DNA of 64,000 bases from Acidovorax sp. YS12 (GTDB lineage Bacteria; Pseudomonadota; Gammaproteobacteria; Burkholderiales; Burkholderiaceae_C), in assembly GCA_021496925.1 (NCBI GenBank), contig CP053915.1, forward strand, positions 4,243,501 to 4,307,500, given 5' to 3'. How positions within the stretch are numbered: the stretch's first letter is position 1; the number at the start of each line of letters is the position of its first letter. Both the position numbers and the translations under genes were made by a program. Under the pieces are notes generated by a model. It searched no databases, was not told the DNA's origin, and saw only the letters and a program-made list of their open reading frames with translations. This document shows positions 33,630 through 42,424 of this stretch, in pieces.

Positions 33630-34699
33630 CAGGCCAGCATGGAGTAGAGCTGCGCCAGCGTGGTGGGCGCATGCGCATGGGCGTTGGAGCCATGCTCGCG
33701 CAGCCAGCGGTTGGCCTTGTCCGGCGAGAGCGCGCCGAATTCCATCTCGCTCAGGCAGCGGCCGGGGCGGATCACGGCCGGGTGCATGGCCCGCAGCGGC
33801 TCGTTGGTCGTGATCAGGATCATCACCTTGAGCCCTTGGCCCAGCAGGCCGTCGGTCATGTTCAGCAGCCGCGACAGGCCCTGGCCCGTGGTGACGCGCG
33901 CTTCCGTCGTCATCAGCTCGCCGGCATCCTCCAGGATGATCAGCTTGCTGCGCTGGCGGGCCTCGCGCGCCGTGCGCCCGCCGTTGAAATTGGCCACGTC
34001 GAAGATGTAGGTCGGCGAACCGCCGACGAAGCGCTCGGGGTCGGTCATGAAGGCCGCGTCGCACCACGGCTGCCACTCGCGCAGCAGCGCCCGCAGCGCG
34101 TGCGTCTTGCCGGTGCCGGGCGCGCCGTGCCAGAGGATCATGCGTTCCTTCGGGCAGTCGCGCAGCGCCAGCAGCCGCTCCATGCCCTCGGTCACCTCGG
34201 CGGCGTAGTTGCCGCTGAGGTCGGCCCAGCGGGGCGTGTCGAGCTTGCGCATCATCGCCTTGGGGTATTTGTCCGGGTCCAGCGCCCAGAAGGTGATGGG
34301 GACGACGGCATCGTCCTTGTCGTCGCCCACCTGGCGGGCGATGGCCGCGCAGGTTTCATGCACGGCCGCGTAATCCTTGCCGGCGGTGAGGATCTCGGCC
34401 CAGCCGTCGAGCACCTCGACCAGCGTGATCAGGTCCTTGCCGTGGCGCAGCAGCCAGGACTTCCTCTGGCCGTCGAAGCTCTCGCTGGCCTCCAGCCGCG
34501 ACTTGAAGCCGCCCAGCATGTCCAGCGACCAGCCCTTGATGGAGATCTTCTCGCGCGCGATGTGGTGCAGCAGCTTGCCGTGGATCTCGCGGAAGTAGAA
34601 CGCCACCGGCGTGTCGTGCAGCCACGGCAGGTTGCGGATATAGACGCCTGCACCGGCGAGTTCGCTGTTTGTGGGCGTGTCTTGCAAGGGGAAAGTCAT
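33629..34699 (-). CDS. AAA+ ATPase inside the TonB/ABC uptake operon
   Basis: A 356-residue cytoplasmic AAA+ protein. Residues 1 to about 180 form an uncharacterised N-terminal domain. The ATPase module has Walker A HGAPGTGKTH (191-200), Walker B LIILEDAGE (253-261), sensor-1 ILITTNEPL and an arginine-finger-type VIRPGRCLSEMEF. It has no signal peptide or membrane segment. It lies between the receptor gene (54 bp) and the binding-protein gene (1-bp overlap), so it is part of the operon. AAA+ proteins remodel or unfold partners, but such a gene is not part of textbook siderophore operons and its role is open. Confidence 0.85.
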   Translation of the reverse strand: MTFPLQDTPTNSELAGAGVYIRNLPWLHDTPVAFYFREIHGKLLHHIAREKISIKGWSLDMLGGFKSRLEASESFDGQRKSWLLRHGKDLITLVEVLDGWAEILTAGKDYAAVHETCAAIARQVGDDKDDAVVPITFWALDPDKYPKAMMRKLDTPRWADLSGNYAAEVTEGMERLLALRDCPKERMILWHGAPGTGKTHALRALLREWQPWCDAAFMTDPERFVGGSPTYIFDVANFNGGRTAREARQRSKLIILEDAGELMTTEARVTTGQGLSRLLNMTDGLLGQGLKVMILITTNEPLRAMHPAVIRPGRCLSEMEFGALSPDKANRWLREHGSNAHAHAPTTLAQLYSMLA

Positions 34700-34753
34700 G
34701 GCAGTTCCTTGGGGTTGAAGTGAAATGAAAACAGGGGCGCTGGCGACGCGGCA

Positions 34754-37138
34754 CTAGAACTTGAGCGTGGTCGAAAAGGCCACGGTGCGGGGCGCTCCCA
34801 GCGCGGGGCCCACGCTGATGTAGTAGTGCTTGTCGAAGAGGTTCGATATGCCCAGCCGGAGGATGGCCGGTTTGTCGTAGAGCCGGGTTTCGTAGCGCAG
34901 GCCCAGGTCTGCCACGGCGTACCCCGCGCTGGTTGCCCGGTAGTCCTTGAGGGCGGGTACGTACTCCACCGAGCTTCTGTACGATGCGCCGCCCGTGAGG
35001 TACAGGCTGCGCAGGAACGGCAGCGCGTACTCTGCGTACAAGGAGAGCTTTGCCTTCGGAACGAAGGTGGGGGCGTTGTCCTGGTCGCGCGCCAGATTCG
35101 TCTTCGTGATCTTTGCGTCGATGAAGCTGGCGCCGCCGAACAGGGTCAGGTTTTTGGTTGCCTTTCCGGATGCCGTGAGTTCGATGCCCCGGTGAACCTG
35201 GCGGCCGTCCTGCGTGCGTGTCCGCGTGCCATTGGCATGGTTGTCGTCATACAGATTGGCCTGGTCGATCTGGTACAGCGCGGCGGTCAGCAGCATGCTG
35301 CCCAGCGTGGCCTTGGCGCCGATCTCGATCTGCTTGCCGATGGTGGGCGGCAGGAACTGGCCCGCGTTGGTATACGGCGGGCTTGCGCCCGTGGCGACCT
35401 GCATGCCCGATTGCAGAGAGCGCATATAGGTCGCGTAGAGCGACAGATCGGGGCGGGGCTTGAAAATCAGCGAGACCGTCGGCGTGGTTGCGGCACTGTC
35501 ATAGGACGATGTGGCCGTTTCGCTGGTGTTGTATGCGTAGGTCTTGATGCTTGCGTGGTTGATGCCGACCAGGGCCGACCAGCGTTCGTTGAAGGCGATG
35601 TCGTCGCCGACCAGCGTGTTGGTGTAGCGCTGCCGCATGCTGACGTACCGCCCTTGCTGGCCCAGTTCGGGCCATGTGACCTCGGGGGTGTTCAACGCTG
35701 TGGCCAGGTCTGGAAAATAGAACTCCTGCCAGTTGTAGCCATCCTTGTAGGGGTGGACTTCCATGGCGCTGGTGTTCATCCCGAACGTCAATTTGTGGTT
35801 GATTCCAAGGGCCCTGAATTTCAGGTCGGCATAGAGATAGCCGCCATCGCTCCAGCTTTTGGAGTCAACGAGTTTGGCCGAGTCGATGTAGGCCCCGCCT
35901 ACGTCGTCGATCCAGTACGTCGCGGTTTTGTAATCCTGTGTTTCCCAGACCCTGAGGTAGCCGGCCCGCACGGCGAGCGCATCGGACGGGCTCCAGGTGA
36001 GGTTCGTTCCAAGGCGCCTTGCAGTGAGGTCGCTGTAAGTCCCGTCGTTGGTGAACAGGCGCCGGTTGTCAACGTCCTTCGCGGACGGATACGCGCTGGC
36101 GCCCCAGATGAATAGATAGTTGTCGGGCTTGTTGACGTTGCGCGTTTCGTGCGAGGCGTCGAACTGGACCAGCAGGTCGCGGCTGAGGTGCCAGTCGAGC
36201 GCGCCGCTGAGCATGTTGCGCGCATTGCGCTGCCCGCGCATCATCGTCTCGCCGTCCTGGGTCAGCACGTTGAGCCGGTAGCCGAACCTTTCATCTTCAC
36301 CGATCGGCCCGCCGAGGTCGGCGTGCGCGTACCACTGCCCGTTGCCGTAGTTCCCGAGCGTGAGGTCATGCATGGGGTACGGGGTGGGGCGCTTGCTGAC
36401 CAGATTGGTCACGCCGCCGACGTTGCCTGCGCCATACAGAAAGCCCGAGGAGCCGCTCAAGGTTTCCATCCGCTCCAGGTCTTCGGTGGAGGTGCTGAGC
36501 CACGTCCAGCGCATGGGAATGCCGTTGCGGGTGACTTCCGCATTGGTAAAGCCGCGTATGCCGACGTTCAGATACCCGCCGTTGTTGGCGGTGTTGCCGC
36601 CGGGCGTTGCGGTGGGAATGTAGAGCAGCAGCCGGTCGGCCGATGGCGCGATCATGTTCTCCATCAACTCGGCTGGCACCGAGTGGACCGAGTAGGGCGT
36701 GTCCTGGATCGGCTTGTCGCCCCAGGGGCCTGTCGCCTTTGCCGTTTCGGGCCTGTACCCTGCCTGCGCGCTTCCTTCATCCGGCGCTGCTGCCGCCATG
36801 ACAGATACTTCTGCCAAGGTGGCCACGCTGCCGTTCCTGACGACCAGCGAGCCATCTGCTGCCGTGATGGCTTCCAATCCGCTCCCTGCCAGCAGCCTGT
36901 TCAGTGCCGCCAGTGGCTCCATGGCGCCCTTCACGGCGGGTGCGGCCTTGCCCTCGAGCAGCGCGGCGTTGCCGCCGATGGACAGCCCCGATTGGCGCGA
37001 AAGCTGCTGGACCGAGGTGCTCAGCGGCTGGGCTGGCAGATCGATGGCCAGGGGTACTGCCTGGGCCCATGCGGCCACCAGCGAAAGCATGGCAGCCGCA
37101 ATGGGGCGGATAGGAGAGGTGAAGCGCGAGGAAGGCAT
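34754..37138 (-). CDS. TonB-dependent receptor R1 with STN signalling domain
   Basis: A 794-residue outer-membrane siderophore-type receptor. Signal peptide (AAAMLSLVAAWAQA), then an STN domain (residues about 30-105; LPAQPLSTSVQQLSRQSGLS), which talks to FecR-like anti-sigma factors, a plug (IQDTPYSVHSVPAELMENMI, GAGNVGGVTNLVSKRPTP) and a 22-strand barrel ending in RTVAFSTTLKF. The N-terminal part and upstream region are nearly identical to those of receptor R2. It heads the operon that continues with the AAA ATPase, binding protein, permease, ATPase and TonB-ExbBD. The ligand is not evident. Confidence 0.92.
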   Translation of the reverse strand: MPSSRFTSPIRPIAAAMLSLVAAWAQAVPLAIDLPAQPLSTSVQQLSRQSGLSIGGNAALLEGKAAPAVKGAMEPLAALNRLLAGSGLEAITAADGSLVVRNGSVATLAEVSVMAAAAPDEGSAQAGYRPETAKATGPWGDKPIQDTPYSVHSVPAELMENMIAPSADRLLLYIPTATPGGNTANNGGYLNVGIRGFTNAEVTRNGIPMRWTWLSTSTEDLERMETLSGSSGFLYGAGNVGGVTNLVSKRPTPYPMHDLTLGNYGNGQWYAHADLGGPIGEDERFGYRLNVLTQDGETMMRGQRNARNMLSGALDWHLSRDLLVQFDASHETRNVNKPDNYLFIWGASAYPSAKDVDNRRLFTNDGTYSDLTARRLGTNLTWSPSDALAVRAGYLRVWETQDYKTATYWIDDVGGAYIDSAKLVDSKSWSDGGYLYADLKFRALGINHKLTFGMNTSAMEVHPYKDGYNWQEFYFPDLATALNTPEVTWPELGQQGRYVSMRQRYTNTLVGDDIAFNERWSALVGINHASIKTYAYNTSETATSSYDSAATTPTVSLIFKPRPDLSLYATYMRSLQSGMQVATGASPPYTNAGQFLPPTIGKQIEIGAKATLGSMLLTAALYQIDQANLYDDNHANGTRTRTQDGRQVHRGIELTASGKATKNLTLFGGASFIDAKITKTNLARDQDNAPTFVPKAKLSLYAEYALPFLRSLYLTGGASYRSSVEYVPALKDYRATSAGYAVADLGLRYETRLYDKPAILRLGISNLFDKHYYISVGPALGAPRTVAFSTTLKF

Positions 37139-37172
37139 GGCGGGTTCCGGTCAAGAGATGCAATGTGCTCAC

Positions 37173-37190
37173 CTGTACTTGACGGTACAG
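37173..37190. promoter_or_regulatory. Inverted repeat upstream of receptor R1
   Basis: ctgtac-ttgacg-gtacag, perfect 6-bp half-sites with a 6-bp spacer, 35 bp before the R1 start codon. The identical site precedes receptor R2 at 42246, which suggests a shared regulator or ECF-sigma promoter element. Confidence 0.5.
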
Positions 37191-37216
37191 CGCCCGAAAC
37201 TACTCAAATTTTTTTT

Positions 37217-37485
37217 AGAACGTGTTCACGATCTTTCCTTGGTGCCCGCAAGGCAGCAAAAAACCGCAATCCAGGCGCGCGCCGCAGCCCAGGCGCTCTG
37301 CCTGGTCAAGGTGCGCAACGACGAGTGCGGTTTTTTGCTGCCTTGCCCGAAGGGTTGCCCCCGCAAAAGGGGGATCTGCGGCGCTGCCAATGCTCGCCGG
37401 GCCACCAGCCCGGCTGCGCTTTGCGCCTTGCACCTGCCCCTTTTGCGGGGCAACGGGCTCTATGAAAAGATCGTGAACACGTTCT
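37217..37485. mobile_element. 269-bp MITE with 20-bp perfect terminal inverted repeats
   Basis: The ends are AGAACGTGTTCACGATCTTT and its exact reverse complement. Inside are two further inverted repeats: a perfect 21-bp pair (37248-37268 with 37326-37346, around ggcagcaaaaaaccgc) and an 18-bp pair with one bulge (37354-37372 with 37437-37454, around ccgcaaaaggg). No credible gene is inside. The otherwise matching sequence upstream of R2 lacks it. A mobilising transposase is not in the window. Confidence 0.8.
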
Positions 37486-37602
37486 TAAAACCCAGCAACC
37501 CCTCTTGCCGGAGCGGCCTTGGCCGCGAATGTCAGCCCAAGAAACGATAGCGGAATAAGAAAACCGGCTCGGCGAGTCATAAGGCTTTCGTCAAGGCTTC
37601 CA

Positions 37603-38664
37603 TCAAGGCACATGCGACAAGGGCGGCGGCTTCAGCGAACGGCCGAGATGGTGGTGCAAGAGCGACCGGTCAAAGGCGATGGGATGTTCATCCAGGAATC
37701 GATGGAGCCAAAGACGGTCAACTTCGGACTCGGACATGAAGATCTTCGTCCCATTGCGATCGCCGTAGATGTCGGCCAATTCATGCAGACTTGGTAGTGT
37801 TGACAGCGTTGCACGGGCGCGGGCCTCAAGATCGGCGAAGATGTCACCGCAAGCGGTGGCCTCAAGGCGATCGATATTTTGGGGAGTCAGGACCAGGTGG
37901 AGGCCAATGTCGGTCGGCACCGGCTTTTCACTGCGTATTACTTCAATCCATTCGCGTTCCGAGCGCAGGTTCCAATATTCGCCGATAAGATCGGTAACGC
38001 AGCGGGGCAGGCGTTCCCGATCCTCCTCGGTGATATATTCGGACTCGCGGTGGGCGCCATGGCCTTGATAATAGAAAGGTCTCACGTGCCGTTCTTCGCA
38101 TGTGGGCGGCAAGGCATCGAGTTTTTCAAGCAATTCCTCCATGAGAGGCAGGCTGCTCTTGGTTAGAAAAAGCGCGATCGAATTGGTAAAGCCTAATTCT
38201 CTGGCCGTTCGAAGGGTGCGCATCAGGAAATCGAAATCGCCACGCCGTCCGTTCCAGCGATCGTGAACGGCGCCGTGGCCGACGAACGACGCATGGACGT
38301 TTTCCGCGCCGACCGCCTGGCGTTCGGTCAACCAATGGCGCATCTGCCATTCCTCCATCAAGGGTAGCCCACCCAGCTGAATCCATTTCATCTTGCTTCC
38401 GTGGGTGCGCTGATACCAGGCATCGAACTCGATGAAGGTCGTTATGTCGAAATTGTAAGACGGAAGAAATCCGCCATCGAGGCTGATTCCTTCTGGGCCA
38501 TGGGCCTTGCCCCAATCAATGAATCGGCCGACAAAGGATAGCCAGCGGGCGAAGGGGAATTTCGGGGTTCTGTCGCCGATGCAGCAGTAGCGGCAAATAT
38601 GGGCGCAAGGAGCGGCGTTGGCTTCTATCCTCATCCAGGCTACTTTTCCCAGCTCTCGTCCCAT
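37603..38664 (-). CDS. Uncharacterised radical SAM protein of the R2 receptor unit
   Basis: A 353-residue radical SAM enzyme. ATG 38664 has a near-perfect ribosome site (AAGGAGGT, 5 bases upstream). The [4Fe-4S]/SAM motif is PCAHICRYCCIGD (Cys20, Cys24, Cys27; CxxxCxxC). Later strands of the partial TIM barrel show GISLDGGFLPS, IQLGGLPLMEEW, HASFVGHGAVHDRW and LGFTNSIALFLTK. Three further cysteines are scattered and do not form a clear SPASM/Twitch motif. It follows a binding-protein gene and a TonB receptor gene in one leftward unit. The reaction is unknown; modification or opening of the imported chelate is one idea. Confidence 0.85.
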   Translation of the reverse strand: MGRELGKVAWMRIEANAAPCAHICRYCCIGDRTPKFPFARWLSFVGRFIDWGKAHGPEGISLDGGFLPSYNFDITTFIEFDAWYQRTHGSKMKWIQLGGLPLMEEWQMRHWLTERQAVGAENVHASFVGHGAVHDRWNGRRGDFDFLMRTLRTARELGFTNSIALFLTKSSLPLMEELLEKLDALPPTCEERHVRPFYYQGHGAHRESEYITEEDRERLPRCVTDLIGEYWNLRSEREWIEVIRSEKPVPTDIGLHLVLTPQNIDRLEATACGDIFADLEARARATLSTLPSLHELADIYGDRNGTKIFMSESEVDRLWLHRFLDEHPIAFDRSLLHHHLGRSLKPPPLSHVP

Positions 38665-38689
38665 GATGACCTCCTTATTGGATATATGC

Positions 38690-39778
38690 TCAATGTGAGC
38701 GGTTGATTGCATTCTTCCGGGAAAACCGCATGTACCCCGCAGACATTGCGTTCTGGTCGAGGGACAGGAGCTTGTCTAAATCATCATCCGTCAATGTCGT
38801 GTCATGAATAAAATGAAATTCTTCGCGGTATGCCGAGCGCAGGGTGCGGGGTAGATCGGGGTAGAGGATCTCCGCGAACCATTGCAGCAGGAGATTCTCG
38901 TCGAGTGTCGGTGCGAAAAAATGCGAGGGAGGGATCCGGTATACTCTTTTATCTCGGACGGCACGAACGATTTGCCACTCATGGGATAGATATAGTTTCT
39001 TTGCTCCTTCGTCGGCGGCGAGGTCGGAACCAAGAAAAATAAAATCAGGATCCAGAACTGCAACAGATTCTGGTGTTGGTACCGTTCGAATCCTGTTTCC
39101 CCGGCTGACGTTTATGGCACCCAGAACATCGATCAGCCCGTTCAAATGCAATATTTCCCCGTAAAGGAAGCCGAGGCCGACTTCGGTCCCGCCGATGAAA
39201 AAAGCCACGCGCGGGTGTTCTTTCCGTGAGCCGATGCTGGCCTTCAACTTTTCGCGGCTTGTCAGGAAATGGGTGCGCAATGCTTGCGCGCGGGCCATCT
39301 TCCCGGAAATATTGCCCAATTCCAGCCACTGTGCCAACCGGGCATCCAAAGAAGCACTGTATTGGTAAGAAGAAAGCCGGTGCAGGCCAACCGCCTTCAG
39401 CATGGGGAGCCAGATGTCCTGCGTGATCAGGGCATCCGGGTTCAGCAGCAACATTGCTTCCGGATCCGGAGGGATGTTCACCGGGACGATCGCATCCACG
39501 TCTGAGTAAATGCGCGAAAGGATGTCCTTGTCGAAGTCGGCTTTCTCGATTCGGGATGTTCCGGCCACATGGCCGAGTTTCTGATCCAAGGTGGCGTAAG
39601 CGGCAAGAAAACTCGGCAGGATGACGACTCTCTAGGCGGCAGCCCCGCTGTCATCTGCTTCAGCCCTGGGTAAATCTACTGTAGGCGGCATGAGGGCCAT
39701 GCTTGCGGCCAAGAGGGGAACCACCAGGAAGGCGGTTTCCCTTCCGATGGACCGCCCGCGTCGCTTCTTGAACGTCAC
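38690..39778 (-). pseudogene. Metal-chelate substrate-binding protein broken by an in-frame amber codon
   Basis: GTG 39778, 7 bp after the R2 stop, opens a frame with a signal peptide (TAFLVVPLLAASMALMPPTV). At codon 49 (39634-39632) it meets TAG, then continues in the same frame as RVVILPSFLAAYATLDQKLG and a complete FepB/BtuF-type body (PEAMLLLNPDALITQDIWLP, VAFFIGGTEVGLGFLYGEIL, KRVYRIPPSHFFAPTLDENL). Without readthrough only a protein from TTG 39589 lacking the signal peptide could be made. The remainder is intact, so the mutation is recent, a sequencing error, or suppressed. It sits 25 bp upstream of the radical SAM start. Confidence 0.8.
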
Positions 39779-39784
39779 CCGTGG

Positions 39785-42211
39785 TCAATTGAGATTGACG
39801 GTCGCCGAAAACATTGCCGTCAGCGGACTGGCGCCCGACCCTCTCGGATACCAGTATCGTTCATTCGTGACGTTGTCCAGATTGAAGCGGAACGTCGTAT
39901 CGTAGCCACCAAGAACGGTTTTATAGCGAGCACCGATGGAACCATATGTATAGCCTGGGATATATTTCAATCCGGTGGTCACGTTGCTGGCAACAAAACG
40001 GCTATAGTTCTGCACGCCAGCGGTCAGGGTCAGGCCCGGAATATGGGTGACGTCATATTCTGCATACAATTTCTGCATGTATTTCGAAACACCTGCTGGC
40101 ATTTGGCCGGCTACTCCAGGGTTATTTGGTCGATCGGTTATTTTTGCGTCCATGGACATGGCGCCGCCGAACACGGTCAGATTTTCCGTGACTTTTCCGG
40201 AAATGCCTATGTCGATGCCTTTGTGCTTTTGGCGCCCGTTGCCGTAGTGCGTGTAGGAGGTTCCGGCGCTGTTCATCATGTAATAGGTGTTGGCCTGCGT
40301 CATGTCGAAGGCTGCCAACGTCACCATGGCCTTGCCGATCGCCCATTTCACGCCAAGCTCATACCCTTTGTGCACGTTGGGCGATGAGGCGCCGGGATTG
40401 GTTACCGGCAAGTCAAAATAGGTGCTGGGAACGACATCACCGGGCGTCAGTCCCTCCTGGTATGTGAAGTATGTACTGACGGACGGGACAGGCCTGAAGA
40501 TGATCGAGCCGGACGGGGAGAGTCGGGATTCCCGATAGTTTTGGGTTTCAGCACCTGTCGTGGCGTCGTAATTGGTAAAACCCATCCTGTCATACGATGC
40601 TCCAAGGATGATCGACCATTGATCGGTGATGTCGATCCTGTCGGCGATCGGGATGGATTCATAGACATAACTGTACGATGTTACGTATGGGCCTCCGATG
40701 GGCGGCTGCGAGGCAAGTGTGTTGTATGCCGTTTGCAAGGCTGCGGCAGATGCGGCGGGATCATAGTAGTTGAAGCCGTTGATGGTTGACCAGTACGAAT
40801 TGGTTGGGCTATTGAATTTCGCCCACATTTTCTGGCGGCTATAACCCGTCGTTATGGCATGCTTTATGCCGGATGTTTCAAAATTGAGATCTGCAAGAGC
40901 ATGGCCCGTCGTGTTGTAGAAGCGGGAATCGGAGTTTGAATTGCCCAGAGTTCCAGAATAAGACCCATTCGCCGCGATGTTCCCATAGCCAAAATACACA
41001 TAGTTGTTGATGTTTTGCTCATGCTGGAAGCCGCCGCGTACGGCGAGATGATCATTGATGGCCGATCGAAATCTAATTCCGGCCCGATCCGTGGTCCATT
41101 TGCTGTAGGTCCATTCCGGCGCTCCGGTTTCGCTGAGATCTGGCGCTTCAGGAATAACCGCTCCTCTCAGGGACCAAGATGAGTTCGGAGCGTTGATCTT
41201 GTAGTCGTAATGGGCGTAATCTGCCTGGAATACCGTGGAGTCAATCGGTTTGAAATCGAGGGCGATGCTGACGAGATCGGATCGGATGCTTTGGTTCTTG
41301 ATCGAGGTATCGCCATCGCGTCCCGCAATGTTGATTCGATAGCCGAAGCGGTCGCCCAGAGGGCCGCCAAAATCGCCATGGAGGTATCGGCTGGTTCCGC
41401 CAGGAGCCCCTGCGGTGACCTTGGCAAGACGCTTATCCGTGGGACGCTTCAGGACATAGTTCGTCACACCGCCAATGTTCAGGGCCGCGCCGCTGAGAAA
41501 TCCCGACAATCCAGACAGTTGTTCGATGCGTTCCTTGTCTTCAAGCGGTATCGATCCGGTAATGTTTGAGAATGCCCTGACCATGCCATCGACCGCCCAA
41601 TTCTGGGAAAATCCACGAGAAAGAACGTATCTTCCTCCATTGCCTCCGCGCTCTTCTCCATTGGTTTGGAGTGAGGGCATCATGCTCAGGATTTTCTCCG
41701 CCGATTCTGTACCGGCATTCTCGATCAGATCGGACGAAGCAACAGAATAACTGTAGGGTAAATCCTGAATCTTCGTTTGGTCCAAAAATCCGGCACGAGA
41801 CACCAGATCGGCGCGGTAGCCTTCGCTTCCCCTGCCGTCCCGCTGCAAGTTCTGATCCGGCGTCATGTTCGACGCATGAACCACCACCTCCTTCAGCACG
41901 GATGCGGCCTTCCGGATGACGGCCTTGTTGCCGTCGAGATCCGCCCTCAGGCCGCTGCCCTGCAGCAGCTGGCGCAAGGCATCGGCGGGTTCCAGCGTGC
42001 CGTGCACGGCTGGCGCGGCCTTGCCCTCGAGCAGCGCGGCGTTGCCGCCGATGGACAGCCCCGATTGGCGCGAAAGCTGCTGGATCGAGGTGCTCAGCGG
42101 CTGGGCTGGCAGATCGATGGCCAGGGGCGCAGCCTGGGCCCAAGCGGCCACCAGCGAAAGCATGGCCGCCGCAATGGGGCGGATAGGGGAGATGAAGCGG
42201 GAGGAAGGCAT
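39785..42211 (-). CDS. TonB-dependent receptor R2 with STN signalling domain
   Basis: An 808-residue outer-membrane receptor. The signal peptide and STN domain (LPAQPLSTSIQQLSRQSGLS) are almost the same as in R1, but after about residue 75 the proteins diverge. Plug: IQDLPYSYSVASSDLIENAG, GAALNIGGVTNYVLKRPTDK. The barrel ends in TAMFSATVNLN. Its body has visibly lower G+C and different codon use from the STN part, which suggests that a foreign receptor body was joined to a resident N-terminal cassette. The STN domain predicts control through FecR/FecI. The next genes are the binding protein and the radical SAM enzyme. Confidence 0.92.
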   Translation of the reverse strand: MPSSRFISPIRPIAAAMLSLVAAWAQAAPLAIDLPAQPLSTSIQQLSRQSGLSIGGNAALLEGKAAPAVHGTLEPADALRQLLQGSGLRADLDGNKAVIRKAASVLKEVVVHASNMTPDQNLQRDGRGSEGYRADLVSRAGFLDQTKIQDLPYSYSVASSDLIENAGTESAEKILSMMPSLQTNGEERGGNGGRYVLSRGFSQNWAVDGMVRAFSNITGSIPLEDKERIEQLSGLSGFLSGAALNIGGVTNYVLKRPTDKRLAKVTAGAPGGTSRYLHGDFGGPLGDRFGYRINIAGRDGDTSIKNQSIRSDLVSIALDFKPIDSTVFQADYAHYDYKINAPNSSWSLRGAVIPEAPDLSETGAPEWTYSKWTTDRAGIRFRSAINDHLAVRGGFQHEQNINNYVYFGYGNIAANGSYSGTLGNSNSDSRFYNTTGHALADLNFETSGIKHAITTGYSRQKMWAKFNSPTNSYWSTINGFNYYDPAASAAALQTAYNTLASQPPIGGPYVTSYSYVYESIPIADRIDITDQWSIILGASYDRMGFTNYDATTGAETQNYRESRLSPSGSIIFRPVPSVSTYFTYQEGLTPGDVVPSTYFDLPVTNPGASSPNVHKGYELGVKWAIGKAMVTLAAFDMTQANTYYMMNSAGTSYTHYGNGRQKHKGIDIGISGKVTENLTVFGGAMSMDAKITDRPNNPGVAGQMPAGVSKYMQKLYAEYDVTHIPGLTLTAGVQNYSRFVASNVTTGLKYIPGYTYGSIGARYKTVLGGYDTTFRFNLDNVTNERYWYPRGSGASPLTAMFSATVNLN

Positions 42212-42335
42212 GGCGGGTTCCGGGCAAGAGATGCAATGTGCTCACCTGTACTTGACGGTACAGCGCCCGAAACTACTCAAATTTTTTTTAGAACCCCAGC
42301 AACCCCTCTTGCCGGAGCGGCCTTGGCCGCGAATG
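42015..42335. repeat. 321-bp receptor cassette, copy 2 (uninterrupted)
   Basis: Counterpart of 36942-37531 without the MITE. It spans the STN and signal-peptide codons, the start codon of R2 and about 125 bp upstream, including the ctgtac/gtacag inverted repeat and a T8 run. Left of it the two receptors differ in every respect except fold. Confidence 0.85.
42246..42263. promoter_or_regulatory. Inverted repeat upstream of receptor R2
   Basis: ctgtac-ttgacg-gtacag, identical to the site before R1 at 37173 and at the same distance from the start codon. Confidence 0.5.
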
Positions 42336-42424
42336 CTTGGCTGTGTTCTTCCAACTCCACCAGGATGCCTTCGTCGCCGTGCCCGGAGGCCGCGCCCAGG
42401 TGGTGACATGCATGGCGACCACCG

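Larger units (their letters stand above)
36942..37531. repeat. 321-bp receptor cassette, copy 1 (interrupted by a MITE)
   Basis: From gcggccttgccctcg inside R1 codons to gcgaatg upstream, this matches 42015-42335 with few mismatches. Total length is 590 bp, of which 269 are the MITE, leaving exactly 321. It carries the upstream region, start codon, signal peptide and most of the STN domain. Confidence 0.85.

Noticed and set aside
37226..37453. Small open frames inside the 269-bp MITE
   Set aside because: They are by-products of nested inverted repeats, lack ribosome sites and give low-complexity peptides.
42336..42424. Coding-like stretch (VFFQLHQDAFVAVPGGRAQV, rightward) between receptor cassette and abiEii
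   Set aside because: Only about 30 codons, no start or stop that makes sense and no family recognised; it could be a gene remnant but cannot be supported.
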